Positions 9,460 to 19,862 of a stretch of DNA of 64,000 bases are shown here, piece after piece. The DNA is from Altererythrobacter aquiaggeris. GTDB taxonomy: Bacteria > Pseudomonadota > Alphaproteobacteria > Sphingomonadales > Sphingomonadaceae. Both the position numbers and the translations under genes were made by a program. Numbering within the stretch: position 1 is the first letter of the stretch; each line of letters opens with the position of its first letter. The stretch is taken from contig NZ_JBANRL010000001.1 in assembly GCF_037154015.1 (NCBI RefSeq), positions 620,001 through 684,000 of the forward strand. Direction: 5' to 3'. Under the pieces are notes generated by a model. It searched no databases and was not told the DNA's origin. It saw only the letters and a program-made list of their open reading frames with translations.

Positions 9460-12243
9460 CTAACCGTGCGCGCCGAACTGGTTTGCGATTGCTGCGCTAA
9501 TTCTCAATGCCAGCTGGTTCGCCTGATCGATGGGATCGATGTATTCGCGGTGCAATGCTGCATATCCTTCTCCGTCGCCATCAGGATAGTCGCTGGGGGC
9601 ATCCATCGCGAAATCTTCCACGCCCGAAAATCTGGTCGGGAATGCCCGGCGCATCTGGGCCAAGGCATCGTCAATCCGCAAGCTGAAGACCATTTCCAGC
9701 ACATCTTCGCGGCTGATATCATTGGCCCGGCTAAACGCAGGCATCCCGACAGCTCGCAGGAACATATGCTGGAACAATGCCAGACGCAGCGCCTGCAGCA
9801 CGCCGATGGCGCGGCGGACATGCTCGCGGTCGTCGAGCGGTTTTTCATCGGGGACCAGAGCAAAAAGGCGGTGCAGCTTTAATGCATCAACACGCAGCCG
9901 TGACGCGAGACGGCGAAACACCCCGGTGCGGTCGTCCTTGGTAAGATATTCCGCCAATGCCTCGCACGCATCGGACAAATGGCTTTCGGTCCCGCGATAG
10001 GGACGGCTGGCCCAATAGGCGGAATTGAACAATTCGCCATAGGCCGCAACGGTCTTGATACTGGCCAAAGCATTGGATGCGCGGACGAGCCGCATAAGCT
10101 GGCGGCCACGCGGCGATTCCTTGAGCAATGCTGCAATATCTTCGTAGTTGCCTTCTGCAGCACTGCCCACACCGGCAATGACATTCACCGGATAGCCAAG
10201 CTGCTGGAGCACGGCGTTATGCGGAATTGCCCGAATTTGTCTTAGCGTCATTGCCCGGTCGGCAGCCAGATCGGATTGCCGCCTGGATACCCGGCTGCCT
10301 GTTCCATTCAGCATGCCCAGCCCGAAGGCGGTAACTGCCCGCGAATAGGTTCTTGACCGCAAATGCCTGTGCTGGTGCGTCCGAATTGCGCGATAAAAGT
10401 CGAGGCTGAGATCGGTGCGGCGGTAAAATTCGTCAACTGGAGCGTCAGTGTCGGTTTCGGCAGGCTTGAGCTGGACTATCCTCGAGAGAGTCGCGAGCGC
10501 CAGTTCAGGTGTTGCGAAGAACTGATAACCATCGCCGCCTTGAAAGCTGACCTCGGGTTCGAGATCGATTTCTGCCCGTGCGAACCGGCGGCGCGTCCAG
10601 GGCGATAATGGCCATTCGAGGCGGTCGGCAAAGCTGGCGGGATGCGCGCCGCGGCCCATGCTTTCCCCGTGCGTGTTGAATATGAGCGCCGCAACACCGG
10701 TCAGGCCGTTGGCCTTCATCGCATCGGCCAAGCGGCCTTGCAGGCGCTCGATAGCGAGGCTGGCGGGGATTTGACCGACAAACCGCCCGGCATCGGAAAA
10801 GCCGGTCTGGATGCACACGCGCCCGCGTTTTTCTGCGTATTCGCGGTACGATGGTTCGGCCAATAGCGCATCAAGGAAGCGTCCGCCATGTTCGAGAGCG
10901 CTTTCGGTTTCGAACAATGGCGAAACATCGACCTTGTCCTCGATTCCGAATAGTTTGGCAAAATACAGCGATGCCAGGATCGTGGCGGGCTGCTCGCATT
11001 CCGCAATCAACATCCGGATCGGTGCATCGGCGTCAATATGTTGCAATATTTGCGCCATCGCCAGAAACTGGCGAATTGCCGTGCTGCTTTCGATCGCCAG
11101 CGCGGCGAAATTGGTACGCAGCGGTTGCACCTCATCAAGCATGTGCCTGAGCGTTGCCATTGCGCCGCGGCTGCCAAGATCAAGCGATGCATCGTCATCA
11201 ATCCGGCGGCGGATACCGTTATGCAGCTGTTTCGCATTGACGCGAAAATGAACCCAGCCAGCGCCGAGCCCGTCTGCGCGCATCGCCGATGTCAGTGTTT
11301 TGAGTCCAACCGCCGTGTCCGCGTCACCGCCACGTGCCTCGCTATCAAGTTGGTCAATAATCGGCAAAAGGCTGATCAGCTTGTCCGGATTATCCGCAGT
11401 AAGCCGGTTGGCCGCTGCGCTCAGTGCGGCAGGATCGGTCAGGTCTGTCCGAAAGGTTGCGGAATGGCCTGCGGCCTGTTCGCCGGCCGCCCGCAGTTTT
11501 TCTATCAGCGGATGATCTGCAATTATCGCTTCCAGACTGTCGGCGTAGCGTTCAACCCGCGCGGCCTTTTCCGCCAGCCTGAAGGCCAGCGACGTGTACC
11601 ATGCGATGTCTGTTCGCCCGTCCATGTCATATCCGACCCAACTGGCAAATCGTACCGGGGCTGGCGCAAGCGTGTGCCAATCGTCAGGATATTTAGTGCG
11701 GGCTGTCCGAAGCACTTCGGTCACGATGGCATCACGGGCGCTGGCTGCATTAGCGATGGCCGACATGGCGCGCTCATGTTCATACTCAAGCGTGATGGCC
11801 GGCCTGTCTCCGGGAGCCGCGCAGGACGTATCGTCAATCTCGGCAGCTCGTGATGCCGATGCTGCCACGGCTTGCGACTGAGCATCGGTCATCAGGAAAG
11901 TGGGGTGCGCGGTAAAGACGGCGTGTAGCTGCGGGCGCGCCCACTTTTCGCGAAACGCCGCGAAATCACTAGTGTCGCTATTCAGTTCGCCGCGCGACAG
12001 GTCTATATTGCTTTGAATCTCAACCGGTTCGACAAGCCGCCTGAGGCGCGTCGCGCGAGATTTCAGCCCGTCGCATTCCAGTTCGGCGACCAAATTCGCC
12101 ATGTCGGACAAGTCCAGACGCCCTCCTTCAAGTTCTCTGGATAGCTCGAGGCTGAGTTGGAATACGGGGTTGAATATCGGGGTCTCCGCAGTTTGCAGGT
12201 GCATTTCCTGCAGGCGGCTGGTCAGGTTTGCCACGGTTTTCAT
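9460..12243 (-). CDS. Divergent phosphoenolpyruvate carboxylase family protein
   Basis: A 927-residue protein with the PEPC framework: FTAHPTF (110-116, His113), SWVGYDMDG (201-209), SPLFET (441-446), GFSDAGR (481-487), FNTHGESMGRG (522-532), TGSR (648-651). Metal-ligand positions (E445, D484) are kept, but residues matching E. coli K546, H579 and R581 are Arg487, Asn523 and His525, and the invariant C-terminal RNTG is absent (ends FGAHG). True PEPC makes oxaloacetate from PEP and bicarbonate; whether this one does is uncertain. The ATG at 12243 is preferred over 12396 because it forms an ATGA overlap with eda. Last gene of the Entner-Doudoroff operon. Confidence 0.8.
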   Translation of the reverse strand: MKTVANLTSRLQEMHLQTAETPIFNPVFQLSLELSRELEGGRLDLSDMANLVAELECDGLKSRATRLRRLVEPVEIQSNIDLSRGELNSDTSDFAAFREKWARPQLHAVFTAHPTFLMTDAQSQAVAASASRAAEIDDTSCAAPGDRPAITLEYEHERAMSAIANAASARDAIVTEVLRTARTKYPDDWHTLAPAPVRFASWVGYDMDGRTDIAWYTSLAFRLAEKAARVERYADSLEAIIADHPLIEKLRAAGEQAAGHSATFRTDLTDPAALSAAANRLTADNPDKLISLLPIIDQLDSEARGGDADTAVGLKTLTSAMRADGLGAGWVHFRVNAKQLHNGIRRRIDDDASLDLGSRGAMATLRHMLDEVQPLRTNFAALAIESSTAIRQFLAMAQILQHIDADAPIRMLIAECEQPATILASLYFAKLFGIEDKVDVSPLFETESALEHGGRFLDALLAEPSYREYAEKRGRVCIQTGFSDAGRFVGQIPASLAIERLQGRLADAMKANGLTGVAALIFNTHGESMGRGAHPASFADRLEWPLSPWTRRRFARAEIDLEPEVSFQGGDGYQFFATPELALATLSRIVQLKPAETDTDAPVDEFYRRTDLSLDFYRAIRTHQHRHLRSRTYSRAVTAFGLGMLNGTGSRVSRRQSDLAADRAMTLRQIRAIPHNAVLQQLGYPVNVIAGVGSAAEGNYEDIAALLKESPRGRQLMRLVRASNALASIKTVAAYGELFNSAYWASRPYRGTESHLSDACEALAEYLTKDDRTGVFRRLASRLRVDALKLHRLFALVPDEKPLDDREHVRRAIGVLQALRLALFQHMFLRAVGMPAFSRANDISREDVLEMVFSLRIDDALAQMRRAFPTRFSGVEDFAMDAPSDYPDGDGEGYAALHREYIDPIDQANQLALRISAAIANQFGAHG

Positions 12244-12854
12244 GTTGCGAACGCCGCGGCTTTTCTGGCCGTTTCTGCAACCCCGACATAATCGGATGTC
12301 CCGCGCGGTGCGATCCAGCTGCCGCCAACACACAGCACATGGTCCATGCCGAGCCAGTCGGGCGCGGTTTCTGCCGAAATACCACCGGTTGGGCAAAATC
12401 GGACCTGACCGAATGGTGCAGCCAGCGCTGCGAGCGCAGGAATCCCGCCGGCGGCGGTCGCAGGGAAAAATTTGAAGTGGGTCAGCCCCAAATCAAGTCC
12501 GCGCATGATATCTCCGGCGTTCGCGATGCCCGGCAGAAACGGAACGCCCGTTGCGATAGCAGCCTGGCCCAGCTTGTCGGTCAGACCCGGCGAGACGATA
12601 AATTCGCTGCCAGCCTCCAGTGCCTGATCCAATTCGCGCGGATTGGTGACTGTACCGGCACCGACAATCGCACCCTCCACCTCGCGCATCGCCCTGATCA
12701 CTTCGAGCGCGGCGGGTGTGCGCAAAGTCACTTCGAGAACCCGGAGCCCGCCGCTGACAAGGGCGTGGGCCAGCGGCCGGGCCTGACCGATGTCGTCCAC
12801 CACCAGAACAGGGATAACCGGTGCTGTGGTCATGATGGCAGCGATATCGGTCAT
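12240..12854 (-). CDS. eda: 2-dehydro-3-deoxy-phosphogluconate aldolase
   Basis: Cleaves KDPG to pyruvate and glyceraldehyde 3-phosphate, the last specific step of the Entner-Doudoroff pathway. The 204-residue TIM-barrel has E41 in LEVTLRTP, the VGAGTV segment, and the Schiff-base lysine in HFKFFPA (K128). Start ATG overlaps the glk stop by four bases (ATGA), and the stop overlaps the next start the same way, so translational coupling is expected. Confidence 0.96.
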   Translation of the reverse strand: MTDIAAIMTTAPVIPVLVVDDIGQARPLAHALVSGGLRVLEVTLRTPAALEVIRAMREVEGAIVGAGTVTNPRELDQALEAGSEFIVSPGLTDKLGQAAIATGVPFLPGIANAGDIMRGLDLGLTHFKFFPATAAGGIPALAALAAPFGQVRFCPTGGISAETAPDWLGMDHVLCVGGSWIAPRGTSDYVGVAETARKAAAFAT

Positions 12855-13828
12855 GCGAAGTGTTCCTTGGCGAAAGCAGCGGCGGCGCCGAAGAGGCCCG
12901 GCTGGGGATGGATGATCAGTTTGACGGGGATGTCGGACATGAGCCTTTCGAACCGTCCCTTGGCACGGAAACGTTCTGCAAATCCCGATGACAACAGCGT
13001 ATCACGAATTCGGTAACCTAGCCCTCCGGCGATAACGACCCCGCCAAAGCCGCCTTGGGCCAGCGCAATATCGCCCGCTATGCTACCGAGCGACAGGCAG
13101 AACCGGTCAACCGCCGCGCCGGCCAAAGTATCCTGCGAAGACATTCCTCTGGTCCAGATTTCAAGATCGTCTTGGTCGGCGATGGCCCTGCCTTCCATGG
13201 CGGCAAGCGTCTGGTAAATGGAGACGATTGCCGGGCCTGCGACAACCCGTTCGACCGATACCCTGTCGTGCCGCTTGCGAAGGCGCGCCAATATGGCATC
13301 TTCGATGGAATCCAGCGGGGCGAAATCCATATGGCCTCCTTCGGTGGCCTGAACGCGGTAAGCGCCATTGGGCCCGCGCCAGACATGTGCGACGCCCAGC
13401 CCGGTGCCTGGGCCAAGCACAGAGATTGTGCCATCGTCGGTTAGCGGAATGTCTGGACCTGCAAGGTGCATGAAGTGCTGCGGCTCTGCCCGGGCGACCG
13501 CGTGACCCACGGCGCCAAAATCATTCACCAGCGCATATCGCGAAACACCGAGCTTTTCCCTGATGCGTGCAGGCCTCAGAATCCACGGGTTGTTGGTGAA
13601 GCGGATTACATCGCCGCCGATATGTCCGGCAATTGCAATTGCGACCGCATCGGGCAATTTACCGCCCTGCCGAGACTTGAAATGCTCCCACGCAGTCTGG
13701 AAACTGGCATGGTCTTTGGTGTGCAGGGTGTCCGGTTCGCCCAAAGATATTTGGCCATTATCGCCGATCTCAGCGATGGCAAACCGAGCGTGCGTCCCCC
13801 CGATATCGACGGTGACAATCTGGGTCAC
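12851..13828 (-). CDS. glk: Glucokinase
   Basis: Phosphorylates glucose to glucose 6-phosphate, feeding zwf. The 325-residue protein has the bacterial Glk phosphate motif [11 protein letters not shown] near the N-terminus, [12 protein letters not shown] with the catalytic Asp, GPGTGLG, and a C-terminal GGVVIAGG adenosine segment. It is ATGA-coupled both to edd upstream and eda downstream, consistent with one polycistronic message. Confidence 0.95.
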   Translation of the reverse strand: MTQIVTVDIGGTHARFAIAEIGDNGQISLGEPDTLHTKDHASFQTAWEHFKSRQGGKLPDAVAIAIAGHIGGDVIRFTNNPWILRPARIREKLGVSRYALVNDFGAVGHAVARAEPQHFMHLAGPDIPLTDDGTISVLGPGTGLGVAHVWRGPNGAYRVQATEGGHMDFAPLDSIEDAILARLRKRHDRVSVERVVAGPAIVSIYQTLAAMEGRAIADQDDLEIWTRGMSSQDTLAGAAVDRFCLSLGSIAGDIALAQGGFGGVVIAGGLGYRIRDTLLSSGFAERFRAKGRFERLMSDIPVKLIIHPQPGLFGAAAAFAKEHFA

Positions 13829-15636
13829 AAACCCGCTCCCGCAAGCACAGCTGAGCCGCCGCGTTCTGCATCATCGGCCCCAGCGCGGAACATCGCGAAC
13901 AATTCGCGTCCCATACCGGTCGTTTCTTCGGCAGCCGATGCAGGAGAGCGGCCGGTAAGGTCAGCGGTCGTGGCAAGCGTGCCGTCCACCGCGCAAAGCC
14001 GCACGATGTCGCCGTCCTGCAAAAAGGACAGCGGGCCGCCGCCAAGCGCTTCGGGCGAACAATGGATCGCCGCGGGTACCCGCCCGCTCGCGCCGGACAT
14101 ACGGCCATCTGTTACAAGCGCAACCTTGTAGCCGCGATCCTGTAAAACGCCCAGCGGTGGGGTTAGCGCGTGGAGTTCGGGCATTCCGTTGGCGCGTGGC
14201 CCCTGAAACCGCACCACGACGACCACATCACGGTCAAGTTCGCCCTTTTTGAACGCCTCGGCCACAGCCTGCTGGGTAGAGAACACACGGCACGGTGCCT
14301 CCACCGTGTAACGTTCGCGGCCGATCGCACTGGTTTTGAAACAGGCACGACCGAGATTGCCCTGCACCAGCCGCATCCCGCCATCAGCATGAAAAGGATT
14401 TGCAACCGTTCGTAGCATGGCGTCGTCAGCACTTGCGCCGATATCGCGCCAAACCAGGCTGTCGCCATCGAGGCCCGGCTCCTTGGCATAGTCGGCCAGA
14501 CTGCTGCCACCGACGGTCAGTATGTCAGCGTGCGCGAGCCCGTTTTCCAGCAATTCGCCGATGATATATCCAATCCCGCCCGCATTGTGGAAATGGTTCA
14601 CATCGCCCGGGCCATTAGGATAAACGCTGGCGAGCAGCGGCACTGCACCGGACAGCTCGGAAATATCCGTCCAGTCGATCTGGACACCCGCTGCCCGCGC
14701 CATCGCGGGAATGTGGATCGCATGGTTCGTCGAACCGCCGGTGGCGAGCAGGCCAACCGCGGCATTGATGATCGCTTTTTCGTCGACGCAGCGGCCCAGC
14801 GGGCGATAATCGCTGCCGCCGTGACCGATAGCCACCACGCGGTGGACAGCTTCCCGGTCCAGAGCCTGACGCAGCTTCGTGCCCGGCTGGATGAAGGCGG
14901 CACCGGGCAGGTGCAGCCCCATCAATTCCATCATCATCTGGTTCGAGTTGGCCGTACCGTAAAATGTGCAAGTTCCGGGCGAATGGTAACTTGCGCTTTC
15001 ACTTTCCAGCAAATCGGCCCGCGTTGCCTTGCCTTCTGCATATAGCTGCCGAACCTGCTGCTTTTGTTTATTGGGAAGGCCGGACGGCATCGGCCCGCTT
15101 GGCACAAAGATCGCCGGCAGATGGCCAAACCTTAGCGCACCGATCAGAAGGCCGGGGACGATTTTGTCACAAATACCCAGCATCAACATGCCGTCATACA
15201 TCGCATGGCTCAGTGCGATACCGGTACTTAGCGCAATAACATCGCGGCTGAACAGCGACAGTTCCATACCATCTTCGCCCTGGGTGACCCCGTCGCACAT
15301 CGCCGGCGTTGCCCCGGCGACCTGCGCTGTCGCACCAATTTCGCGCGCGTAAACTTTAAGGCGTTCGGGGTATCGGCCGTAGGGCTGATGGGCGGAAAGC
15401 ATATCGTTGTAGGCAGAGACAATCCCGATGTTTGGTCCGGCCAAGGTTTTCAAAGCCAGCTGGTCAACCTGCGCACCAGCGAAAGCATGGGCCAGATTGC
15501 TGCAGCTGACCGAGGAGCGGTCCGGCTGATTTTGCAGTCCGCGTTCAACCGTTTCGATATAGCGCCTTCGCGAATCCCGCGATTTGTCGATGATCCTCTG
15601 CGTGACCTTGACAAGAGTTGGGTGCAGTTCATTCAT
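13825..15636 (-). CDS. edd: Phosphogluconate dehydratase
   Basis: Dehydrates 6-phosphogluconate to KDPG; an iron-sulfur enzyme of the IlvD/Edd family. The 603-residue length is usual. Visible are [39 protein letters not shown] and [10 protein letters not shown] (cluster cysteines), and [11 protein letters not shown] near the C-terminus. Its start overlaps zwf by eight bases and its stop overlaps glk by four. Confidence 0.96.
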   Translation of the reverse strand: MNELHPTLVKVTQRIIDKSRDSRRRYIETVERGLQNQPDRSSVSCSNLAHAFAGAQVDQLALKTLAGPNIGIVSAYNDMLSAHQPYGRYPERLKVYAREIGATAQVAGATPAMCDGVTQGEDGMELSLFSRDVIALSTGIALSHAMYDGMLMLGICDKIVPGLLIGALRFGHLPAIFVPSGPMPSGLPNKQKQQVRQLYAEGKATRADLLESESASYHSPGTCTFYGTANSNQMMMELMGLHLPGAAFIQPGTKLRQALDREAVHRVVAIGHGGSDYRPLGRCVDEKAIINAAVGLLATGGSTNHAIHIPAMARAAGVQIDWTDISELSGAVPLLASVYPNGPGDVNHFHNAGGIGYIIGELLENGLAHADILTVGGSSLADYAKEPGLDGDSLVWRDIGASADDAMLRTVANPFHADGGMRLVQGNLGRACFKTSAIGRERYTVEAPCRVFSTQQAVAEAFKKGELDRDVVVVVRFQGPRANGMPELHALTPPLGVLQDRGYKVALVTDGRMSGASGRVPAAIHCSPEALGGGPLSFLQDGDIVRLCAVDGTLATTADLTGRSPASAAEETTGMGRELFAMFRAGADDAERGGSAVLAGAGL

Positions 15637-17068
15637 TCCAGGTCACCCCGTCACGTTCAGCCAGTGCGATTGCCGAACTCGGGCCCCAGCTCCCGGCAGT
15701 ATAGGTTTTTGGCTCCTGCGATTGGTCCGACCATACGGAACGGATAGCGTCGATCCATTCCCACTGCGCCTCCACCTCGTCGCGGCGGACGAATAACGTC
15801 TGGTCACCGACCACCAGATCCAGCAACAGCCGCTCATAAGCGATCCGGCGGTGCTTGCCGGAAAAGGCATCAGGCATGGTTATATCGAGCGGAATGCTGC
15901 GCAAGCGGATGCCATCACGGTCCAGCCCGGGCACCTTGGCCATCAGGGAAAGGCTGACATTTTCCTCAGGCTGGATGCCGATTACCAGTCTGTTTGGCCT
16001 CATCTTCGCGCCTTTTTCGGCAAATATCGAATGCGGGACGCAGCGGAACTGTACAACAATCTCGGTCACACGGCGGGGCAGGCGCTTGCCCGTGCGCAGG
16101 TAAAACGGAACACCTTTCCAGCGCCAATTATCGACATGCGCCTTGATCGCGACAAATGTTTCGGTGTCCGAATTCTTGCCAAGTTCATCGTCATACCCCG
16201 GCACCGCGCTGCCATTAACCGCGCCGGCGCGATATTGCCCGGTCACAGTTTGTGCGTCTTCGACGGGGCGCAGTGCGCGCAATACCTTCACCTTTTCATC
16301 GCGGACGGCAGTTGCATCGAAATTGCCTGGAGGTTCCATTGCAACCAGCGCAAGCAATTGCAGCATATGGTTCTGGACCATATCGCGCAGCGCGCCCGCA
16401 TCGTCATAAAATGCCACGCGTCCTTCAAGGCCGACAGTTTCAGCAACGGTGATCTGGACATGATCGATATGTGCCGCGTTCCACAACGGTTCGAACATGA
16501 TGTTCGCAAACCGTAGCGCGAGCAGGTTCTGGACCGTTTCCTTGCCCAGATAGTGATCGATCCGGAAAATGCGGTCCTCGGTGAAGGCCGCAGCGACCGC
16601 GTTATTTATTTCGCAGCTTGAAGCCAGATCGGTGCCAAGCGGCTTTTCGAGGCCGATGCGAACCTTGTCACCGGTGAGCCCGCTTTGCTGCAATCCTTCG
16701 ATCGTGGGTTTGAACAGGCCGGGTGCAGTAGAAAGAAAGATTGCCAAGCCTTCACCTGGCTTGCCGACCTTGTCCGCAAGTTCTTCAAATCCATCGAGCG
16801 TGGTGGCGTCGAGTGGCTGGTATCTCAGGCGATTGAGAAATTGCGCCACGCTGCCGCGGCGGTCTGCGGGCATGTATTTCTCGAGCGCTTCCCGGGCTAG
16901 ATTACGATACCCGGCGTCATCAAATTCGGACCGGGCGGTACCGATAATTCGCAATTCCGGATGGAGAAGTCCGTCTGCTTCGAGTGCGCAAAGCGATGGC
17001 AGCAGCATACGCTGAGCCAGGTCACCTGTCGCCCCGAACAGAAGCAAGCGGTCGGCCGTGAAATTCAT
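15629..17068 (-). CDS. zwf: Glucose-6-phosphate 1-dehydrogenase
   Basis: Oxidises glucose 6-phosphate to 6-phosphogluconolactone with NAD(P)+. The 479-residue protein begins with the Rossmann motif [18 protein letters not shown] and carries the active-site signature RIDHYLGKE (about 170-180). First gene of the operon zwf-edd-glk-eda-PEPC-like. No 6-phosphogluconolactonase gene lies between zwf and edd, unlike the arrangement in some alphaproteobacteria. Two perfect palindromes upstream may be operators. Confidence 0.96.
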   Translation of the reverse strand: MNFTADRLLLFGATGDLAQRMLLPSLCALEADGLLHPELRIIGTARSEFDDAGYRNLAREALEKYMPADRRGSVAQFLNRLRYQPLDATTLDGFEELADKVGKPGEGLAIFLSTAPGLFKPTIEGLQQSGLTGDKVRIGLEKPLGTDLASSCEINNAVAAAFTEDRIFRIDHYLGKETVQNLLALRFANIMFEPLWNAAHIDHVQITVAETVGLEGRVAFYDDAGALRDMVQNHMLQLLALVAMEPPGNFDATAVRDEKVKVLRALRPVEDAQTVTGQYRAGAVNGSAVPGYDDELGKNSDTETFVAIKAHVDNWRWKGVPFYLRTGKRLPRRVTEIVVQFRCVPHSIFAEKGAKMRPNRLVIGIQPEENVSLSLMAKVPGLDRDGIRLRSIPLDITMPDAFSGKHRRIAYERLLLDLVVGDQTLFVRRDEVEAQWEWIDAIRSVWSDQSQEPKTYTAGSWGPSSAIALAERDGVTWNE

Positions 17069-17084
17069 GCGCGAAACCTTTCAG

Positions 17085-17098
17085 TCAGACGGGTCTGA
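17085..17098. promoter_or_regulatory. Palindrome upstream of zwf (possible operator)
   Basis: TCAGAC-GG-GTCTGA is a perfect inverted repeat with six-base arms, ending 17 nt before the zwf start codon. The position suits a repressor site or a short leader hairpin. No known regulator consensus was matched. Confidence 0.35.
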
Positions 17099-17164
17099 TT
17101 GGAGCGGCTTCAAGGCTATGCGACAGCGCGGCGAATGTCACGGATTGCCGCTCTTAATACGAAT

Positions 17165-17177
17165 GCACAAGTTGTGC
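17165..17177. promoter_or_regulatory. Palindrome at the far end of the zwf upstream region
   Basis: GCACAA-G-TTGTGC is a perfect inverted repeat about 100 nt before zwf and just after the transglutaminase stop codon. It could be an operator for the sugar operon. It does not have the T-run of a terminator. Confidence 0.35.
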
Positions 17178-17178
17178 G

Positions 17179-17970
17179 TCAGCTTGTTACAGAAACTTCC
17201 TTGTAGATAAGCTCTGCCATTCCGAAGGTTGTCATGAAGCTGACGTCAGCCGCATCTCTCCCGACCCCGATTTTTACCGTTTCATCCGCATCAGCCATTC
17301 CGGTCGCATCGACCAATTGCCATGTCCCGCCAACGCCGTCTGAATCGGCGAGAAACACCTCAGCCACCGCATGGAAATCCGGGGGTTCTACACCAGGGGC
17401 AAAAACGCTGCAATAGCGTGCTGGAAAACCTGCCGCACGCGCCAGCGTAACCATCACATGGGTGTAGTCGCGGCAGACGCCGCGCCGTTCCACAAAACTG
17501 TCAAGTGCTGTGGTTTCAGGGCTTGAACTACCCGGCACATAGGTAAAATGGCTTTCGATCCAGTCGCGCATTGCGGCAATCTTTGCGCCGCCTTCCACGC
17601 CGCCAAATTCCGCTTGGACAAAGGGTTGGAACTTGTCGGCCTGACAATAGCGGGAATCGAGCAGATACTGGATCGTTTCACCGGGCAATTCGTGCGGTGC
17701 CATGCGTGCCAGAGTGGCGAGATCGGGAATTTTGCGTTCGACCTGCACTTCGGCATCGTAATCAATCGCATATTTGCCATTAATTCTCAGCATCAGGCGA
17801 TTGCCGATATCGTCCTGCGCCGGAACGCGCACGCAGTGGTCCGACCTGCCCAGTTTTGTTTCGCTGGAAATAATCCGCTGTTCGGGAATTGCCGCAGCTT
17901 CAAACTGCAGCATGGTGTCAGTAGGTTCTGACAATTCAAGCGATAATCGGACGGATATTTTTACTGTCAT
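17179..17970 (-). CDS. Transglutaminase-like cysteine peptidase family protein
   Basis: A 263-residue protein with a bacterial transglutaminase-like N-terminal part and a core carrying the catalytic triad: Cys in RRGVCRDYTHV, His in DFHAVAEVF and Asp in LVDATG. No signal peptide is visible, so it is probably cytoplasmic. Homologues act as peptidases or amidases, and the substrate is unknown. The ATG at 17970 is preferred to 17997 because the family motif starts right after it; neither has a clear ribosome binding site. It lies on the same strand as rimO, 31 nt downstream. Confidence 0.8.
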   Translation of the reverse strand: MTVKISVRLSLELSEPTDTMLQFEAAAIPEQRIISSETKLGRSDHCVRVPAQDDIGNRLMLRINGKYAIDYDAEVQVERKIPDLATLARMAPHELPGETIQYLLDSRYCQADKFQPFVQAEFGGVEGGAKIAAMRDWIESHFTYVPGSSSPETTALDSFVERRGVCRDYTHVMVTLARAAGFPARYCSVFAPGVEPPDFHAVAEVFLADSDGVGGTWQLVDATGMADADETVKIGVGRDAADVSFMTTFGMAELIYKEVSVTS

Positions 17971-18001
17971 GAGCGGGCAACGGGCGGCGGGCCGCATCGT
18001 T

Positions 18002-19375
18002 TCACGAAATTACGCCGAATAAATCATGGGCATCGGAATCTTCGATGTGGACGTCGACGAAATCTCCAGCCGAAAGCGTTGCAGGCACATTCCGCAGAAA
18101 GACATTGCCGTCGATTTCGGGAGCATCGGCCTGGCTACGCCCGGTGGCGCCAACGTCTCCGTCCTCGTCTGCCTCTCCTACGTCATCTATGATAACCGGC
18201 AGGATCTTACCGATTTTTGCCGTCAATTTGGCCGCGCTGATCCGTGCAGTAACTTCCATCAGCCGGGCGTAGCGTTCTTCCTTGATGTCTTCGGCGACCG
18301 GATTGGGGAGAGCATTGGCCTGTGCGCCTGCAACAGGTTCAAAACGGAACGCGCCCACTCTGTCGAGCTGCGCTTCTTCCAGCCAGTCGATCAGATATTT
18401 GAAATCATCTTCGGTTTCGCCGGGGAAGCCGACGACGAAACTGGATCGCACAGCAATTTCAGGACAGATTTCACGCCAGCTTTTCAGTCGTTCCAGCACC
18501 TTGGCTTCGTTCGCCGGACGTTTCATTGCCCTGAGGACAGACGGAGATGCGTGTTGGAACGGTATGTCCAGATAGGGGGTCAACAATCCTTCAGCCATCA
18601 GCGGGATGACCGCATCGACGTGCGGGTACGGGTAAACATAGTGCAGACGCGTCCACGGGGTCTGGCCTTCAGGTGTCTGCAATTGTCCGAGTTCGCGCGC
18701 CAGGTCGGTCATGTGCGCGCGAACTTGGCGGCCCTTCCACGGTTTTGGCTCGTGGCGCGTGTCGACCCCGTAAGCGGAAGTGTCCTGCGAAATGACCAGC
18801 AATTCTCTGGTGCCCGCAGCGACGAGCTTTTCTGCCTCGCGCAGCACCGCATCAATCCGCCGACTGGCGAGTTTGCCGCGCAGGTCGGGGATGATGCAGA
18901 ACGCGCAAGAATGGTTGCAGCCTTCGGAAATTTTCAGATAACTGTAATGGCGCGGTGTCAGTTTGATATCGGGCTGCGGGATCAGATCGACATACGGACC
19001 CTGCGAGGGCGGTGCAACCTCGTGGACAGCCTCGACCACATCTTCATATTGGTGGGCGCCGGTTATAGCCAGAACTTGCGGATGCGCAGCGCGAATGGCG
19101 TCTGCATCATCACCCATGCACCCGGTGACGATTACCCGGCCGTTTTCAGCAATTGCTTCACCGATTGCTGCAAGGCTTTCTTCCTTGGCGCTATCAAGAA
19201 ATCCGCAAGTGTTCACCAGAACTACATCGGCACCGGCGTAATCCGGGCTCATCGCATAGCCGTCAGCGCGCAGCCGCGTCAGGATCCGCTCGCTATCAAC
19301 CAATGCCTTGGGGCAGCCGAGCGAGACCAGGCCGATCTTTTTCTGATCGGGAAGGGTGGTTGTAATATCCGTCAT
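18002..19375 (-). CDS. rimO: Ribosomal protein uS12 methylthiotransferase RimO
   Basis: Radical SAM enzyme adding a methylthio group to the conserved Asp of ribosomal protein S12. The 457-residue protein has the N-terminal MTTase cluster cysteines (C21 in LGCPK, C57 in NTCGF, C86 in TGCMG), the radical SAM motif GCNHSCAFC (C153, C157, C160) and a C-terminal TRAM domain (about 395-455). This set distinguishes RimO from MiaB, together with the CPKALVDSE start. Confidence 0.95.
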   Translation of the reverse strand: MTDITTTLPDQKKIGLVSLGCPKALVDSERILTRLRADGYAMSPDYAGADVVLVNTCGFLDSAKEESLAAIGEAIAENGRVIVTGCMGDDADAIRAAHPQVLAITGAHQYEDVVEAVHEVAPPSQGPYVDLIPQPDIKLTPRHYSYLKISEGCNHSCAFCIIPDLRGKLASRRIDAVLREAEKLVAAGTRELLVISQDTSAYGVDTRHEPKPWKGRQVRAHMTDLARELGQLQTPEGQTPWTRLHYVYPYPHVDAVIPLMAEGLLTPYLDIPFQHASPSVLRAMKRPANEAKVLERLKSWREICPEIAVRSSFVVGFPGETEDDFKYLIDWLEEAQLDRVGAFRFEPVAGAQANALPNPVAEDIKEERYARLMEVTARISAAKLTAKIGKILPVIIDDVGEADEDGDVGATGRSQADAPEIDGNVFLRNVPATLSAGDFVDVHIEDSDAHDLFGVIS

Positions 19376-19453
19376 TATGCGGCGCGCCCTACACCCGTTG
19401 GCAGCTTTGCGCTATACCGCAGTCGGGCCTGGGTAGTTCGGGGAGAAAATCGG

Positions 19454-19858
19454 GTGTTCGATGTAAATTGGTTGACGATCGTACTGGGCGCTGCAGCAGG
19501 CTTCCTCGTAGGCGGCCTTTGGTACGGCCCGGTCATGGGAAAAAAATGGATGGGCGCGGTCGGGCTGACGGAAGAACAAATCAAACAAGGTAATGTAGGC
19601 CTGATTTACGGTCTGACTTTCGCATTTTCGCTGCTCGCAAGCTGGACGCTCGCCCATACCTACGCAAGTTACGCTTATGAAATCGGCTTTTCCGGCAAGG
19701 TAATGCTATCCTGGGGTGTTGCTGCGGGGTTCGTCATACCGGCACTGGGAACCAATTATCTGTTTTCCCAGAAGAGCAAAACACTGTTTTTCATCGACGC
19801 CGGCTACTGGATGTTGTTTTATCTCGCGATGGGCGCTGTCCACGCCTGGCTAGGCTGA
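19454..19858 (+). CDS. DUF1761 family membrane protein
   Basis: A 134-residue protein with four predicted membrane helices: WLTIVLGAAAGFLVGGLWYGP, GLTFAFSLLASWTL, VMLSWGVAAGFVIPALG and GYWMLFYLAMGAVHAW. The FLVGGLWYGPVMGKKWM start is typical of DUF1761. The GTG at 19454 is chosen because GGGGAG lies about ten bases before it; the much longer frame running in from upstream is antisense to rimO. Function of the family is unknown. Confidence 0.8.
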   Translation: MFDVNWLTIVLGAAAGFLVGGLWYGPVMGKKWMGAVGLTEEQIKQGNVGLIYGLTFAFSLLASWTLAHTYASYAYEIGFSGKVMLSWGVAAGFVIPALGTNYLFSQKSKTLFFIDAGYWMLFYLAMGAVHAWLG

Positions 19859-19862
19859 AAAT

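Noticed and set aside
11038-11853. Plus-strand frame of 271 codons
   Set aside because: Antisense to the PEPC-like gene; composition is Arg/Cys-rich without recognisable motif.
18026-19453. Plus-strand open frame of about 475 codons leading into the DUF1761 gene
   Set aside because: It is antisense to rimO, which has all its motifs. Only the last 134 codons (from 19454) look like a protein.
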